From assembly GCA_934646845.1 (NCBI GenBank), contig CAKUEV010000087.1, forward strand, positions 1-7,446: 7,446 nucleotides of DNA, given 5' to 3'. The translations under genes were made by a program, and so were the position numbers. The notes beneath the pieces are model-generated. The model ran no database searches and was not told the DNA's origin. It was given only the letters and a program-made list of their open reading frames with translations. Shown here piece after piece: positions 1 to 5,998 of the stretch. Positions within the stretch are counted from its first letter, which is position 1; every line of letters starts with the position of its first letter. Origin of the DNA: an uncultured Slackia sp. GTDB lineage: Bacteria; Actinomycetota; Coriobacteriia; Coriobacteriales; Eggerthellaceae.

Positions 1-518
1 CCCCTCGACATGCGAATTCCCTGCTCGACGATGTCGACGAACTTCGGCGTGGCCGTGGAAAACACCGTGATGCCCGCGTCGATATTGCGAATAGCCTGCG
101 GGTAGCAACCCGATTCAACCGTGCCCTTCGTGGCGATGACGCCCACGCGGCGGTTTTTCGTCGCACGCGCGGCTGCGCGAGCGCCAGGAATAACAGCGCC
201 GATCACGGGAATGCTGAAACGCTGCTGCGCGTGCTCAAGGCCAGCGGCGGTCGCGGTATTGCACGCGATGACGAGCAGCTTCACGTCACGGCCGACGAGC
301 CATGCGCAAATTTGTTGCACGAAGCCGTCGACCTCGTCTTGGCTGCGAGGGCCATAGGGGCATCGCGCCGTGTCGCCGAAATATACGATGGATTCCTCGG
401 GCAGCTCTTTGGCGATTTCGCGCGCCACCGTAAGGCCGCCAAAACCGGAATCGAAGATGCCGATGGGGGCGTCATTAAACGGTCTGTTTGATAGTACCCT
501 GTCAGAAGAAACGGTCAT
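1..518 (-). CDS. murI: Glutamate racemase, N-terminal part (3' end beyond the left edge)
   Basis: MurI interconverts L- and D-glutamate without cofactor in the cytoplasm and supplies D-Glu for the peptidoglycan stem peptide. About 172 codons are visible of a family length near 260-280. The N-terminal block IFDSGFGGLTV (residues 21-31) carries the family Asp-Ser pair (D23, S24). It is followed by YFGDTARCPYGPRS (46-59) and ACNTAT (85-90), whose C86 is the first catalytic cysteine. The second catalytic cysteine lies beyond the window. Conserved later segments include IPVIGAVIPGA (103-113) and GVIATKGTVESGCY (126-139). The ATG at 518 was chosen because AGAGGA lies a few bases upstream (522-527) and the family motif begins about 18 residues in. 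The gene lies downstream of ssrA and its terminator, with a possible promoter at 599-626, so it is probably a separate transcript. The product assignment is secure; activity cannot be judged without the C-terminal half. Confidence 0.95.
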   Translation of the reverse strand, partial: MTVSSDRVLSNRPFNDAPIGIFDSGFGGLTVAREIAKELPEESIVYFGDTARCPYGPRSQDEVDGFVQQICAWLVGRDVKLLVIACNTATAAGLEHAQQRFSIPVIGAVIPGARAAARATKNRRVGVIATKGTVESGCYPQAIRNIDAGITVFSTATPKFVDIVEQGIRMSR

Positions 519-598
519 GCGTCCTCTTTTTAATCAATGCCCGGCTTATGCACCCTGGACTGAATAATGTCGCTCGTTACCAAGCAATTGCCATTTTC

Positions 599-626
599 AT
601 AATAAAGCCTATCGCATGAACTGCAA
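599..626 (-). promoter_or_regulatory. Possible sigma-70-type promoter for murI
   Basis: On the minus strand a TATTAT -10 element (plus 599-604, 5 of 6 consensus bases) is preceded by a 16-bp spacer and TTGCAG (plus 621-626, only 3 of 6 matches to TTGACA). It would give a leader of roughly 75 nt before the murI start at 518. It lies after the ssrA terminator, where a new promoter would be needed. The -35 is weak, so this is an inference. Confidence 0.4.
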
Positions 627-778
627 AACGCGCATTGGCACGCACATGGATAACGGCGTCCAAAACGTGCGGCAAAACGGTGATTAAGCGGGCGCATGTC
701 GCCTTAAAAGTACGAGAACGCACGTCAGAAGCCCATTTTACCCAACCTTCAAAACGCCCAGCCCTTACGGGCATCCAC
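607..778. other. Intergenic spacer without a recognisable gene
   Basis: This is the central part of the roughly 300-bp gap between ssrA and murI. An open minus-strand frame runs through it, but it is a continuation out of the tmRNA gene. Its only in-gap early ATG (774) sits immediately after the terminator T-run with no ribosome-binding site. A small perfect 4-bp hairpin (GCCC-ttac-GGGC, plus 761-772) is the only structure noticed. It is base-poor in coding signals, and no repeat or RNA family was recognised. Confidence 0.5.
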
Positions 779-806
779 AAAAAACGCCGCTCAAAAGAAC
801 GGCGTT
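779..806 (-). terminator. Intrinsic (Rho-independent) terminator of ssrA
   Basis: On the minus strand, AACGCCGTTC (plus 797-806) and GAGCGGCGTT (plus 783-792) form a 10-bp stem with one G-U wobble, closed by a TTTT tetraloop (plus 793-796). The stem runs into a six-T tract (plus 779-784). It starts ten bases after the encoded CCA end of tmRNA, the expected position for an ssrA terminator. It should separate ssrA transcription from murI. Confidence 0.92.
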
Positions 807-815
807 GATTGATTC

Positions 816-1184
816 TGGTGGAGGCGCGGAGAATCGAACTCCGGTCCATACTACGTTCTTGCTCAGGCTCTACAAGCTTATTCCGCGATCGAATTTCGGA
901 AGATGTCGGTTCGCGAACCAACGTCGATCTTCCTAGCCCGTTCTTTCTTTTCCAAAGCCATACAGACTACGTGCTTTGAAGCAGTCCCCTGAAATGACGT
1001 CGCGCTCGAGTCGGGGACAACCCGAGGTTGACGTGCCAGGTGCTATTAAGCAGCCATGGCGAGCGCAGGAGCGCTCTGATAAGATTTTTTGCCAATTAAC
1101 TTGACTTTACCCCTGTTTAACGTGGCGAGGAGACCACGACCTGCTCCTCAGTTCAAACGTACCATGTCGAAACCAGTCGCCCCC
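816..1184 (-). ncRNA. ssrA: Transfer-messenger RNA (tmRNA)
   Basis: tmRNA acts with SmpB as an alanyl-tRNA and then as a short mRNA to rescue ribosomes stalled on non-stop messages, adding a degradation tag. The 5' end GGGGGCG (plus 1178-1184) pairs with CGCCTCC (plus 820-826) before an encoded ACCA end (816-819), making a 7-bp acceptor stem. The T arm is CGGAG-TTCGATT-CTCCG (plus 827-843). The 5' GACTGGTTTCGAC is typical of the tRNA-like domain. The tag frame starts at GGC (1093) and ends at TAA (1046-1048), encoding GKKSYQSAPALAMAA after the charged Ala. A perfect 6-bp hairpin (plus 1061-1076) lies in the tag region. Pseudoknot-type stems are visible: GTCCCC/GGGGAC (plus 984-989 with 1013-1018) and GGAAGAT/ATCTTCC (plus 898-904 with 927-933) enclosing GGTTCGCGAACC. 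The length of 369 nt is normal for a one-piece tmRNA. The neighbouring smpB supports the call. The exact 5' end depends on RNase P processing. Confidence 0.97.
1046..1093 (-). CDS. ssrA: tmRNA proteolysis-tag reading frame
   Basis: This short frame inside tmRNA reads GKKSYQSAPALAMAA then TAA. It starts at a GGC resume codon, so the full tag would be Ala plus 15 residues. The small hydrophobic C terminus resembles the ClpXP-recognised ends of other tags, but the last three residues are Met-Ala-Ala rather than the common Leu-Ala-Ala. The resume codon is inferred from its position downstream of GTTAATT and upstream of the A-rich codons. An alternative out-of-frame start lacks a stop at the expected place. 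The stop lies next to a second in-line TAG one base later. Confidence 0.8.
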   Translation of the reverse strand, partial: GKKSYQSAPALAMAA

Positions 1185-1274
1185 AAATGCGTGCCGCGCG
1201 GGCACCGAGGGTGCTGTCCACCATGCGATATGCTTTTGTCAAGCACCATGCCAGGTTGCCCCAGCGGAAAACCT

Positions 1275-1302
1275 ATTGTAACGAGGCGGCGGCCAATGTC
1301 AA
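1275..1302 (-). promoter_or_regulatory. Sigma-70-type promoter of ssrA
   Basis: On the minus strand a perfect TTGACA -35 (plus 1297-1302) and TACAAT -10 (plus 1275-1280, 5 of 6 consensus bases) are separated by 16 bp. The predicted start near 1268 leaves about 84 nt of leader to remove from the mature 5' end at 1184, consistent with RNase P processing of pre-tmRNA. The promoter begins 22 bp after the stop of the upstream protein gene, so ssrA can be transcribed independently of smpB. A second perfect TTGACA (plus 1237-1242) lies inside this leader but has no good -10 at the right distance. Confidence 0.8.
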
Positions 1303-1324
1303 ATGCCGACACGCTCCTGAAACC

Positions 1325-2041
1325 TTATTTCAACAGTTCCTTGAGGTTCATGCCGCCCGTGATGTCATCGAGAGCCTCTTTCAAATCGCGCGCGGCGAGC
1401 GCGGTCTCGCGCGCAAGCTCAACGCCGCCCTTAGCCGCATTCTTCACGTCGCCCTGCGTAACGCCCTTGAAAAGGACTTTGTCGTCTTCGTCTTCCTCTT
1501 CAGCCGGGCACCAGTCGTAGTGCTCGCAGTTATCGCAGTCGCCATCGCAGCCGTCTTCGTAATACGCCTCGGCGGCAGCCTTCGCGGCACGCTCCTCGTC
1601 GGTGAGCTCGACGTCGTTTTCCTCTTCGGCCTCGACCTCGGCGGCCCTATCGGCTTCTTCGGTTTCGGCAGCCTCGTCGGTCTCCGCACTTTCGGCGGCC
1701 TTTTCGGCAGCTTCAGCAGGCGCAGCCTTCGCGTCTTCGGCGGGAGCTTCATCTTCGAACACGCCGTCGAAATCGTCGGGGCACCAGTCGTAGTACGCGC
1801 ACGTCTCGCACTCGCCGTCGCAGCTGGTTTTGTAGTATTCCTTCCACTTTTCGGTCATGAGCGCATTGTATTTCTCCTGCAGCTCATCGTATTCGGCGTC
1901 GGAATGCTGCGGCGCTGCCGGCTCGGCCGCCTTGCCGTCTTTGCCCTTCTTGGACTTCTCGTCTTCGGGCATGACGATCTGCCTTGCGGCGTTTTTCGCC
2001 ACGCGACCGCCCAAGCGAGTTGCTTTCCTGAAAATACCCAT
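1325..2041 (-). CDS. Uncharacterised acidic protein with two four-cysteine motifs
   Basis: I do not recognise this 238-residue protein. It has five visible parts. Residues 1-22 are a basic, possibly amphipathic N terminus (MGIFRKATRLGGRVAKNAAR). A charged linker and a helix-like stretch run to residue 70. The first cysteine cluster is C74, C78, C81, C87 (C-x3-C-x2-C-x5-C, ending YDWCP). A low-complexity Ala/Glu linker spans about 90-158. The second cluster is C165, C169, C172, C178 with identical spacing, followed by an acidic run and a helix-rich tail (195-238). There is no signal peptide or membrane segment, so it is probably cytoplasmic. The spacing suits a zinc or iron-sulphur site, which is inference. 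The ATG at 2041 is supported by AGGGGG seven bases upstream (2049-2054). It starts 41 bp after smpB with no clear terminator or promoter between, so the two are likely cotranscribed. A role in ribosome rescue is suggested only by position. Confidence 0.85.
   Translation of the reverse strand: MGIFRKATRLGGRVAKNAARQIVMPEDEKSKKGKDGKAAEPAAPQHSDAEYDELQEKYNALMTEKWKEYYKTSCDGECETCAYYDWCPDDFDGVFEDEAPAEDAKAAPAEAAEKAAESAETDEAAETEEADRAAEVEAEEENDVELTDEERAAKAAAEAYYEDGCDGDCDNCEHYDWCPAEEEDEDDKVLFKGVTQGDVKNAAKGGVELARETALAARDLKEALDDITGGMNLKELLK
1505..1564 (-). repeat. Second copy of the internal four-cysteine repeat
   Basis: Codons 160-179 of the uncharacterised protein encode YY-x3-C-D-G-D-C-D-N-C-x2-YDWCP. 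They match codons 69-88 at the same register, 273 bp away. The protein-level match is stronger than the DNA match, which is best over the TACGACTGGTGCCC end. Confidence 0.85.
1778..1837 (-). repeat. First copy of the internal four-cysteine repeat
   Basis: Codons 69-88 encode YY-x3-C-D-G-E-C-E-T-C-x2-YDWCP, the partner of the repeat at 1505-1564. All four cysteines, the preceding Tyr-Tyr and the closing Tyr-Asp-Trp-Cys-Pro are shared. Confidence 0.85.
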
Positions 2042-2082
2042 GTATGAACCCCCTGTTCAAGCCCCGCAGGGCACCTTGCCAA

Positions 2083-2547
2083 TTAACGAGAACGCATCTT
2101 CAACGCGCGAGCGATTTCGCGCTTGGAATCGCGTTCGGCCATCGCCTGGCGCTTATCGTGCAGCTTCTTGCCTCGAGCGAGCGCGATTTCAAGCTTCACC
2201 AAGCCATTTGTCGAGAAGTAAATCCCAATGGGGACAATCGCCAGGCCCGCCTCGCGCGTTTTCTGCTCCAAATAGCGAATTTGCTTGCGATGAAGCAGCA
2301 GCTTACGCTTGCGGTCGGGGTCGGGATTGTTCAAATTGCCATGCGAATACGGCGAGATGTGCAACCCGTTGAGCCACGCCTCTCCCTTGCGAATGAGCAC
2401 AAAGCAGTCGGTAAGCTGGCAGTTGTTCTCGCGCAGCGAGCACACCTCGGTACCCGTGAGCGCGATGCCCGCCTCAAACGTTTCAATTATTTCGTAATCG
2501 TGGAAAGCCTTGCGGTTTTTCGCGATTTGCTTCTTTTCGCGCGCCAC
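2083..2547 (-). CDS. smpB: SsrA-binding protein SmpB
   Basis: SmpB binds the tRNA-like domain of tmRNA and carries it into the A site of stalled ribosomes in the cytoplasm. The 154-residue length is normal. Visible family blocks are KNRKAFHDYEI (10-20), GIALTGTEVCSLR (27-39), LHISPYSHGN (62-71), DPDRKRKLLLH (76-86) and KLEIALARGKKLHDKR (118-133). The block GKKLHDKR (126-133) is the decoding-centre region, with a His in the same place as in E. coli SmpB. The basic C-terminal tail (134-154) is the part that inserts into the empty mRNA channel. The start is GTG at 2547, supported by GAGAGG six bases upstream (2554-2559); the protein then begins at the expected distance from the first motif. It is followed by the four-cysteine protein and then ssrA, its RNA partner. 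A possible -10 lies at 2601-2606. Confidence 0.97.
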   Translation of the reverse strand: MAREKKQIAKNRKAFHDYEIIETFEAGIALTGTEVCSLRENNCQLTDCFVLIRKGEAWLNGLHISPYSHGNLNNPDPDRKRKLLLHRKQIRYLEQKTREAGLAIVPIGIYFSTNGLVKLEIALARGKKLHDKRQAMAERDSKREIARALKMRSR

Positions 2548-2600
2548 GCGCCACCTCTCATTCGTGCTTCACGCCGCCGAAAAACGCGGCAGCTCGCGCC

Positions 2601-2606
2601 ATTATA
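2601..2606 (-). promoter_or_regulatory. Possible -10 element upstream of smpB
   Basis: A perfect TATAAT on the minus strand lies in the 106-bp gap between the SNF2 gene and smpB, and would start transcription near 2594, about 46 nt before the GTG. No good -35 is present at 16-18 bp; the nearest TTGACA-like hexamer (ATGACA, plus 2628-2633) is 21 bp away. The perfect -10 and the position make it plausible, but it is not secure. Confidence 0.45.
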
Positions 2607-2653
2607 CCGTTCGATGCGTTCATGGAGTGTCATGCAGATTAAGGAAACAGCCC

Positions 2654-5600
2654 CTACCCCTGCAACAACTCGTACAAATCGTCGGCATCGAGCGATGCGA
2701 GCGAGATCCCGCCCGCGCCCACAACTTGGTCGGCGAGTTCGCTTTTCGTTTGCTGCAGGCGCACGATGCGCTCCTCGATCGTGTTTTTCGCCACGACCTT
2801 CTCGACGCTCACCACGCGCGTTTGCCCAATGCGATGAGCGCGGTCGGTTGCCTGGCTTTGCGCCGCGGCGTTCCACCACGGGTCGGCATGGATCACGACC
2901 GACGCGCCCGTAAGATTCAAACCCGTGCCGCCTGCCTTCAGCGATACGAGAAACGCCGGCGTGTCGTCTTCGTTGAACGCATCGACGAGCCGCACGCGTT
3001 CCTTCTTCGGCGTAGCGCCCGTGATGGAATAATGCGCGATGCCCGCCTTGCGCAGCCGCTCGGCAATGAGCTCAAGGAAACTCGTGAATTGTGAGAACAC
3101 GAGCGTCTTTTCCCCGCCTTCCACGGCGGACGAAACCAAATCGACGATCGCATCGAGCTTGGCGGAAGGCCCGCGGTAGTCCTCGTACACCAAACGCGGG
3201 TCGCAGCACAGCTGGCGCAGGCGCGTGATTTCGGCGAGCACCTCGACGGTTGACACGGGCTTTCCCGCGGCGCGGGCCGCTTCTCGTTCTTTGCGGAACA
3301 TGCGCTGCGCGGTAAGCTCTTCGCGAAGGCGCTGCTCGTGCGCGTCGTAGAGCTTCCTTTGCTCGACATCCATGTTCGCATACACCACCGATTCGAGCTT
3401 ATCGGGCAAATCGGTGAGCACGTCGGCCTTCAAGCGGCGCAGCATGAAGGGGGCGACGATGGCCTGCAGCCGGCGAGCCACCGCATCGTCGCCGCCCACG
3501 ATGGGAGACTCGAAACGCTCGCGGAAGCGCGCATAAGGCCCCAGCAACCCAGGCATGAGGAAGTCGAAAATGCTCCACAGCTCCGAAAGACGGTTTTCCA
3601 TAGGCGTGCCCGTGAGCGCGAACTTGTGGTCGGCTTCAAGGCTTTTCACTGCGCGCGTCGTGAGCGCCGCGGGGTTTTTGATATATTGCGCCTCGTCGAG
3701 CGCGCATATGAAGAGGCGTCGGCTCGACCAATCGTCGATATCGATGCGAAGCAAGTCATACGAGGTGACCAGCACGTCAACGCGTCGATGGCCGCCGAAC
3801 GCCTCGAAGCGCGCAGCTCGGCGCTCTTGCGCGCCACCGGCTACGGCAACCACGGAAAGCTCGGGCGCGAACCGCTCGAATTCGGCCGTCCAGTTGTACA
3901 CAAGCGACGCTGGACACACGATAAGACTCGGGGCCGGCTGCCGTTCGGCATGGCGGGCCAAAAGAAGGGAAATGAGCTGCAGCGACTTGCCCAAACCCAT
4001 CTCATCGGCCAAAACGCCCCCGAAATCGGCATCGCAGCGCGCCGAAAGCCAGCGGAAGCCCGACTCCTGATAGGGCCTGAGCACCCCTGCAAGCGTTGGC
4101 GGTACGGCATAATCGGCCTCGTTCACGGCCTTGAAGTGGTCAATATATTCCTGGAAGCTTCGATCGCGCTCAAGGTTCGCTTCCTCGTTCAAATAGAACG
4201 CGCGGTATGCCGGCAAAAGCGCCTGCCCGCTCGTAAGCTCGCGCGCCGTAAGGCCCAAATCGCCCGCAAGGCGATCGAGCTGAGAGAGGTCGGCTTCCTT
4301 CAAATCGATGAATGCGCCCGAACGCAAGCGGTGGTAGCGCTTGCGGCGCCGATAGCTCGAAAGCAGCGCCGAAAGCTCCGACGCCGGCAAATCGCCCGCG
4401 TCGACCACGAGGTTGATCAAGTTGCCCGAGAGCGACACGCCCATAGTAACGCGCGGCTTCACATCGCGAATGAGACGGTCGAACGCGGGCGTGGTGAACA
4501 CCGAGCCCGCCTCGCGGAATTCCACAAGCCCGCCGAAAAGCAGCGCGCCCACGGCGTCTCCATCGGAAAGCGCGAGCGATGCATCCGCGCCGAAATAACG
4601 CGCGGCAAGAGAACGAGCCTTTGCCTCGCGTTTCACATCGCGCACGGGAAGCACAACCCCCTCAGGCTCAGGCCGATCGGTGAGCTCACCCACCAAATCG
4701 TAACGAATCGCGCCATACACGGCTTGGGCGCGCATGGTCACGCTCGTTTTGTCTTTGTCGAAAAAAAACTCGAGCGAGCAGGTGACGGGACGGTATTTGT
4801 CGATATCGGAAGGAAGGTCGACGCGCAAACGCTTCTCAATCGCAGGCAACGCCGTCGCGCAGAAAAGCGGCATGTCGCGCTCAGCCACAAAGGGGCGGTT
4901 TTCCTCGCTTCCGTAGACGCCGCGCAGAAAATCGGCGCACTTCATGAAGTCGTTCGAGCATCGATAGAATTCGCTGCCGCCGAGCCACACGAAAAGCTTC
5001 GAGCCGCGGCCCGCAAGCCAAATGCGGCTGCCGCGCTCAACGGTAAAACCACCCCTCGACGAAGGCCGCACCGCAAGCGCGATTTCGGGGTCGGCGTCAA
5101 CCACGCGCACGCGCGCCACGCTCGGCGCAATGCCATCGGCGCCCTTGATGGAAAACGTCTCGCCCGCCAGAACCGAAAGCACATCGACCATATCGCTTTC
5201 GGAAAGGGACATGGTGCGGCCAATGCTCGGGGCCGCATATCGCCACGAGGAAAGCGGCGCCGTGCGGCGCTGAGCATCGACAATGCCCGCGACGAGCTGG
5301 ACTATCGCGCGACCGCGCTCCGTGAAACGCGAGGGCACGTGCGTGAATGCGAGCTTTTTCCCATACTCGAAAAACGTGCCCTCATCGAGACGGCGGCAAA
5401 AATCGGAGATGTTCTTTACGATGTACGTCGCATCGTCGGTCGCCACGCGCAACCCCATGGACCATTCGCCGTATTCCACAGTGAAATCGCACAGCACATC
5501 GACGCTTCCATCGGGCGTGTCGTCGCGCTCGAGGCGTTCGGCGCGCTCCATGAACGCGGCGATGCAGTCGGAAGATACGGCAGAGCGGTCGCGGCGAAAG

Positions 5601-5917
5601 CCCGCATAGCTATCGGAACGAGCCGCATAGTCGAGCACGAGCGCCACGGCATGCTTGCACATGCCGTCGTACTGAAACGCCGCCGGGCACGTGCAGGAAT
5701 AATCTTCGACGAAATCGGCGCCCTCGTTGAGCTCGACCATAACGCGGTAGCCTTCGGTTGAGCTCGTTTGGGAAGCCACGACCGCGTTGACGATGGTCGA
5801 CTCGCCATCGTAGCGCACGCGGCGATCGTATACCGAGCGCCCGCCTGCGGCAATCGAGCGCCCACGATGCAAAACGCGCAGCGCGCACATATGAGAAAGC
5901 GATTCCTCAGAAAGCAC
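2654..5917 (-). CDS. SWIM zinc-finger SNF2-family DNA-dependent ATPase/helicase-like protein
   Basis: This is a superfamily 2 ATPase of the Swi2/Snf2 group, which uses ATP to translocate on double-stranded DNA and remodel protein-DNA complexes. The N terminus has a SWIM zinc motif, C75-x-C77-x9-C87-x-H89. Residues about 100-590 resemble the bacterial SNF2-associated region. The ATPase core is complete: LRPYQESG (613-620), motif I DEMGLGKS (638-645), motif II DEAQ (741-744), motif III LTGTPMEN (768-775), motif IV LVFSQF (939-944), motif V LKAGGTGLNL (993-1002) and motif VI QATDRAHRIGQ (1022-1032). All catalytic residues look intact, including the arginine finger region. The 1087-residue length fits full-length bacterial members. 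The start is GTG at 5917, with a purine-rich GGGAAGGGG a few bases upstream. It sits 81 bp after rnr and 106 bp before smpB. Bacterial members of this type are poorly characterised (RapA is a distant relative), so the cellular role is unknown. Confidence 0.95.
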   Translation of the reverse strand: MLSEESLSHMCALRVLHRGRSIAAGGRSVYDRRVRYDGESTIVNAVVASQTSSTEGYRVMVELNEGADFVEDYSCTCPAAFQYDGMCKHAVALVLDYAARSDSYAGFRRDRSAVSSDCIAAFMERAERLERDDTPDGSVDVLCDFTVEYGEWSMGLRVATDDATYIVKNISDFCRRLDEGTFFEYGKKLAFTHVPSRFTERGRAIVQLVAGIVDAQRRTAPLSSWRYAAPSIGRTMSLSESDMVDVLSVLAGETFSIKGADGIAPSVARVRVVDADPEIALAVRPSSRGGFTVERGSRIWLAGRGSKLFVWLGGSEFYRCSNDFMKCADFLRGVYGSEENRPFVAERDMPLFCATALPAIEKRLRVDLPSDIDKYRPVTCSLEFFFDKDKTSVTMRAQAVYGAIRYDLVGELTDRPEPEGVVLPVRDVKREAKARSLAARYFGADASLALSDGDAVGALLFGGLVEFREAGSVFTTPAFDRLIRDVKPRVTMGVSLSGNLINLVVDAGDLPASELSALLSSYRRRKRYHRLRSGAFIDLKEADLSQLDRLAGDLGLTARELTSGQALLPAYRAFYLNEEANLERDRSFQEYIDHFKAVNEADYAVPPTLAGVLRPYQESGFRWLSARCDADFGGVLADEMGLGKSLQLISLLLARHAERQPAPSLIVCPASLVYNWTAEFERFAPELSVVAVAGGAQERRAARFEAFGGHRRVDVLVTSYDLLRIDIDDWSSRRLFICALDEAQYIKNPAALTTRAVKSLEADHKFALTGTPMENRLSELWSIFDFLMPGLLGPYARFRERFESPIVGGDDAVARRLQAIVAPFMLRRLKADVLTDLPDKLESVVYANMDVEQRKLYDAHEQRLREELTAQRMFRKEREAARAAGKPVSTVEVLAEITRLRQLCCDPRLVYEDYRGPSAKLDAIVDLVSSAVEGGEKTLVFSQFTSFLELIAERLRKAGIAHYSITGATPKKERVRLVDAFNEDDTPAFLVSLKAGGTGLNLTGASVVIHADPWWNAAAQSQATDRAHRIGQTRVVSVEKVVAKNTIEERIVRLQQTKSELADQVVGAGGISLASLDADDLYELLQG

Positions 5918-5950
5918 GATGGCCCCTTCCCTACGATATTGCGAACCTTG

Positions 5951-5956
5951 AGTATA
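5951..5956 (-). promoter_or_regulatory. Possible -10 element upstream of the SNF2 gene
   Basis: TATACT on the minus strand (5 of 6 consensus bases) lies in the 81-bp gap after rnr, and would place a start near 5944, about 27 nt before the GTG start. The -35 region 16-17 bp upstream (TTTTCT) is poor. Cotranscription with rnr is an equally good explanation, since no convincing terminator follows rnr. Confidence 0.35.
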
Positions 5957-5998
5957 CCGCGCCGTCGTGAAGAGAAAAGGCGCGCCAGAAACAGCGCA

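Noticed and set aside
577..921. Minus-strand open frame of 114 codons running through the tmRNA 3' half into the spacer
   Set aside because: It overlaps the tRNA-like domain and the terminator, has no ribosome-binding site, and no recognisable protein features.
1508..1822. Cysteine motif C-x3-C-x2-C as a radical-SAM enzyme
   Set aside because: The spacing matches, but the motif is duplicated in a 238-residue acidic protein with no room for the usual barrel and no other SAM-binding motifs.
1187..2047. Plus-strand open frame of 286 codons opposite the four-cysteine protein
   Set aside because: It overlaps the tmRNA leader and is the antisense of a low-complexity GAG/GCC-rich gene; the minus frame has a good ribosome-binding site and an organised motif pattern.
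2061..2072. GCCC-TGCG-GGGC hairpin between smpB and the four-cysteine gene as a terminator
   Set aside because: Only a 4-bp stem and no T-tract follows on the minus strand.
2118..2172. His in GKKLHDKR of SmpB as an unusual substitution
   Set aside because: E. coli SmpB has GKKQHDKR, so His here is a normal family residue.
3338..5761. Very long plus-strand open frame (807 codons) opposite the SNF2 gene
   Set aside because: It mirrors the GC-rich codon structure of a clearly real SNF2 gene; its translation is rich in Arg, Ala and His with no recognisable domain.
5964..5998. GCGC-rich hairpin followed by TTTTCT after rnr as a terminator
   Set aside because: The stem is only about 4 bp with a broken T-run, too weak to call.
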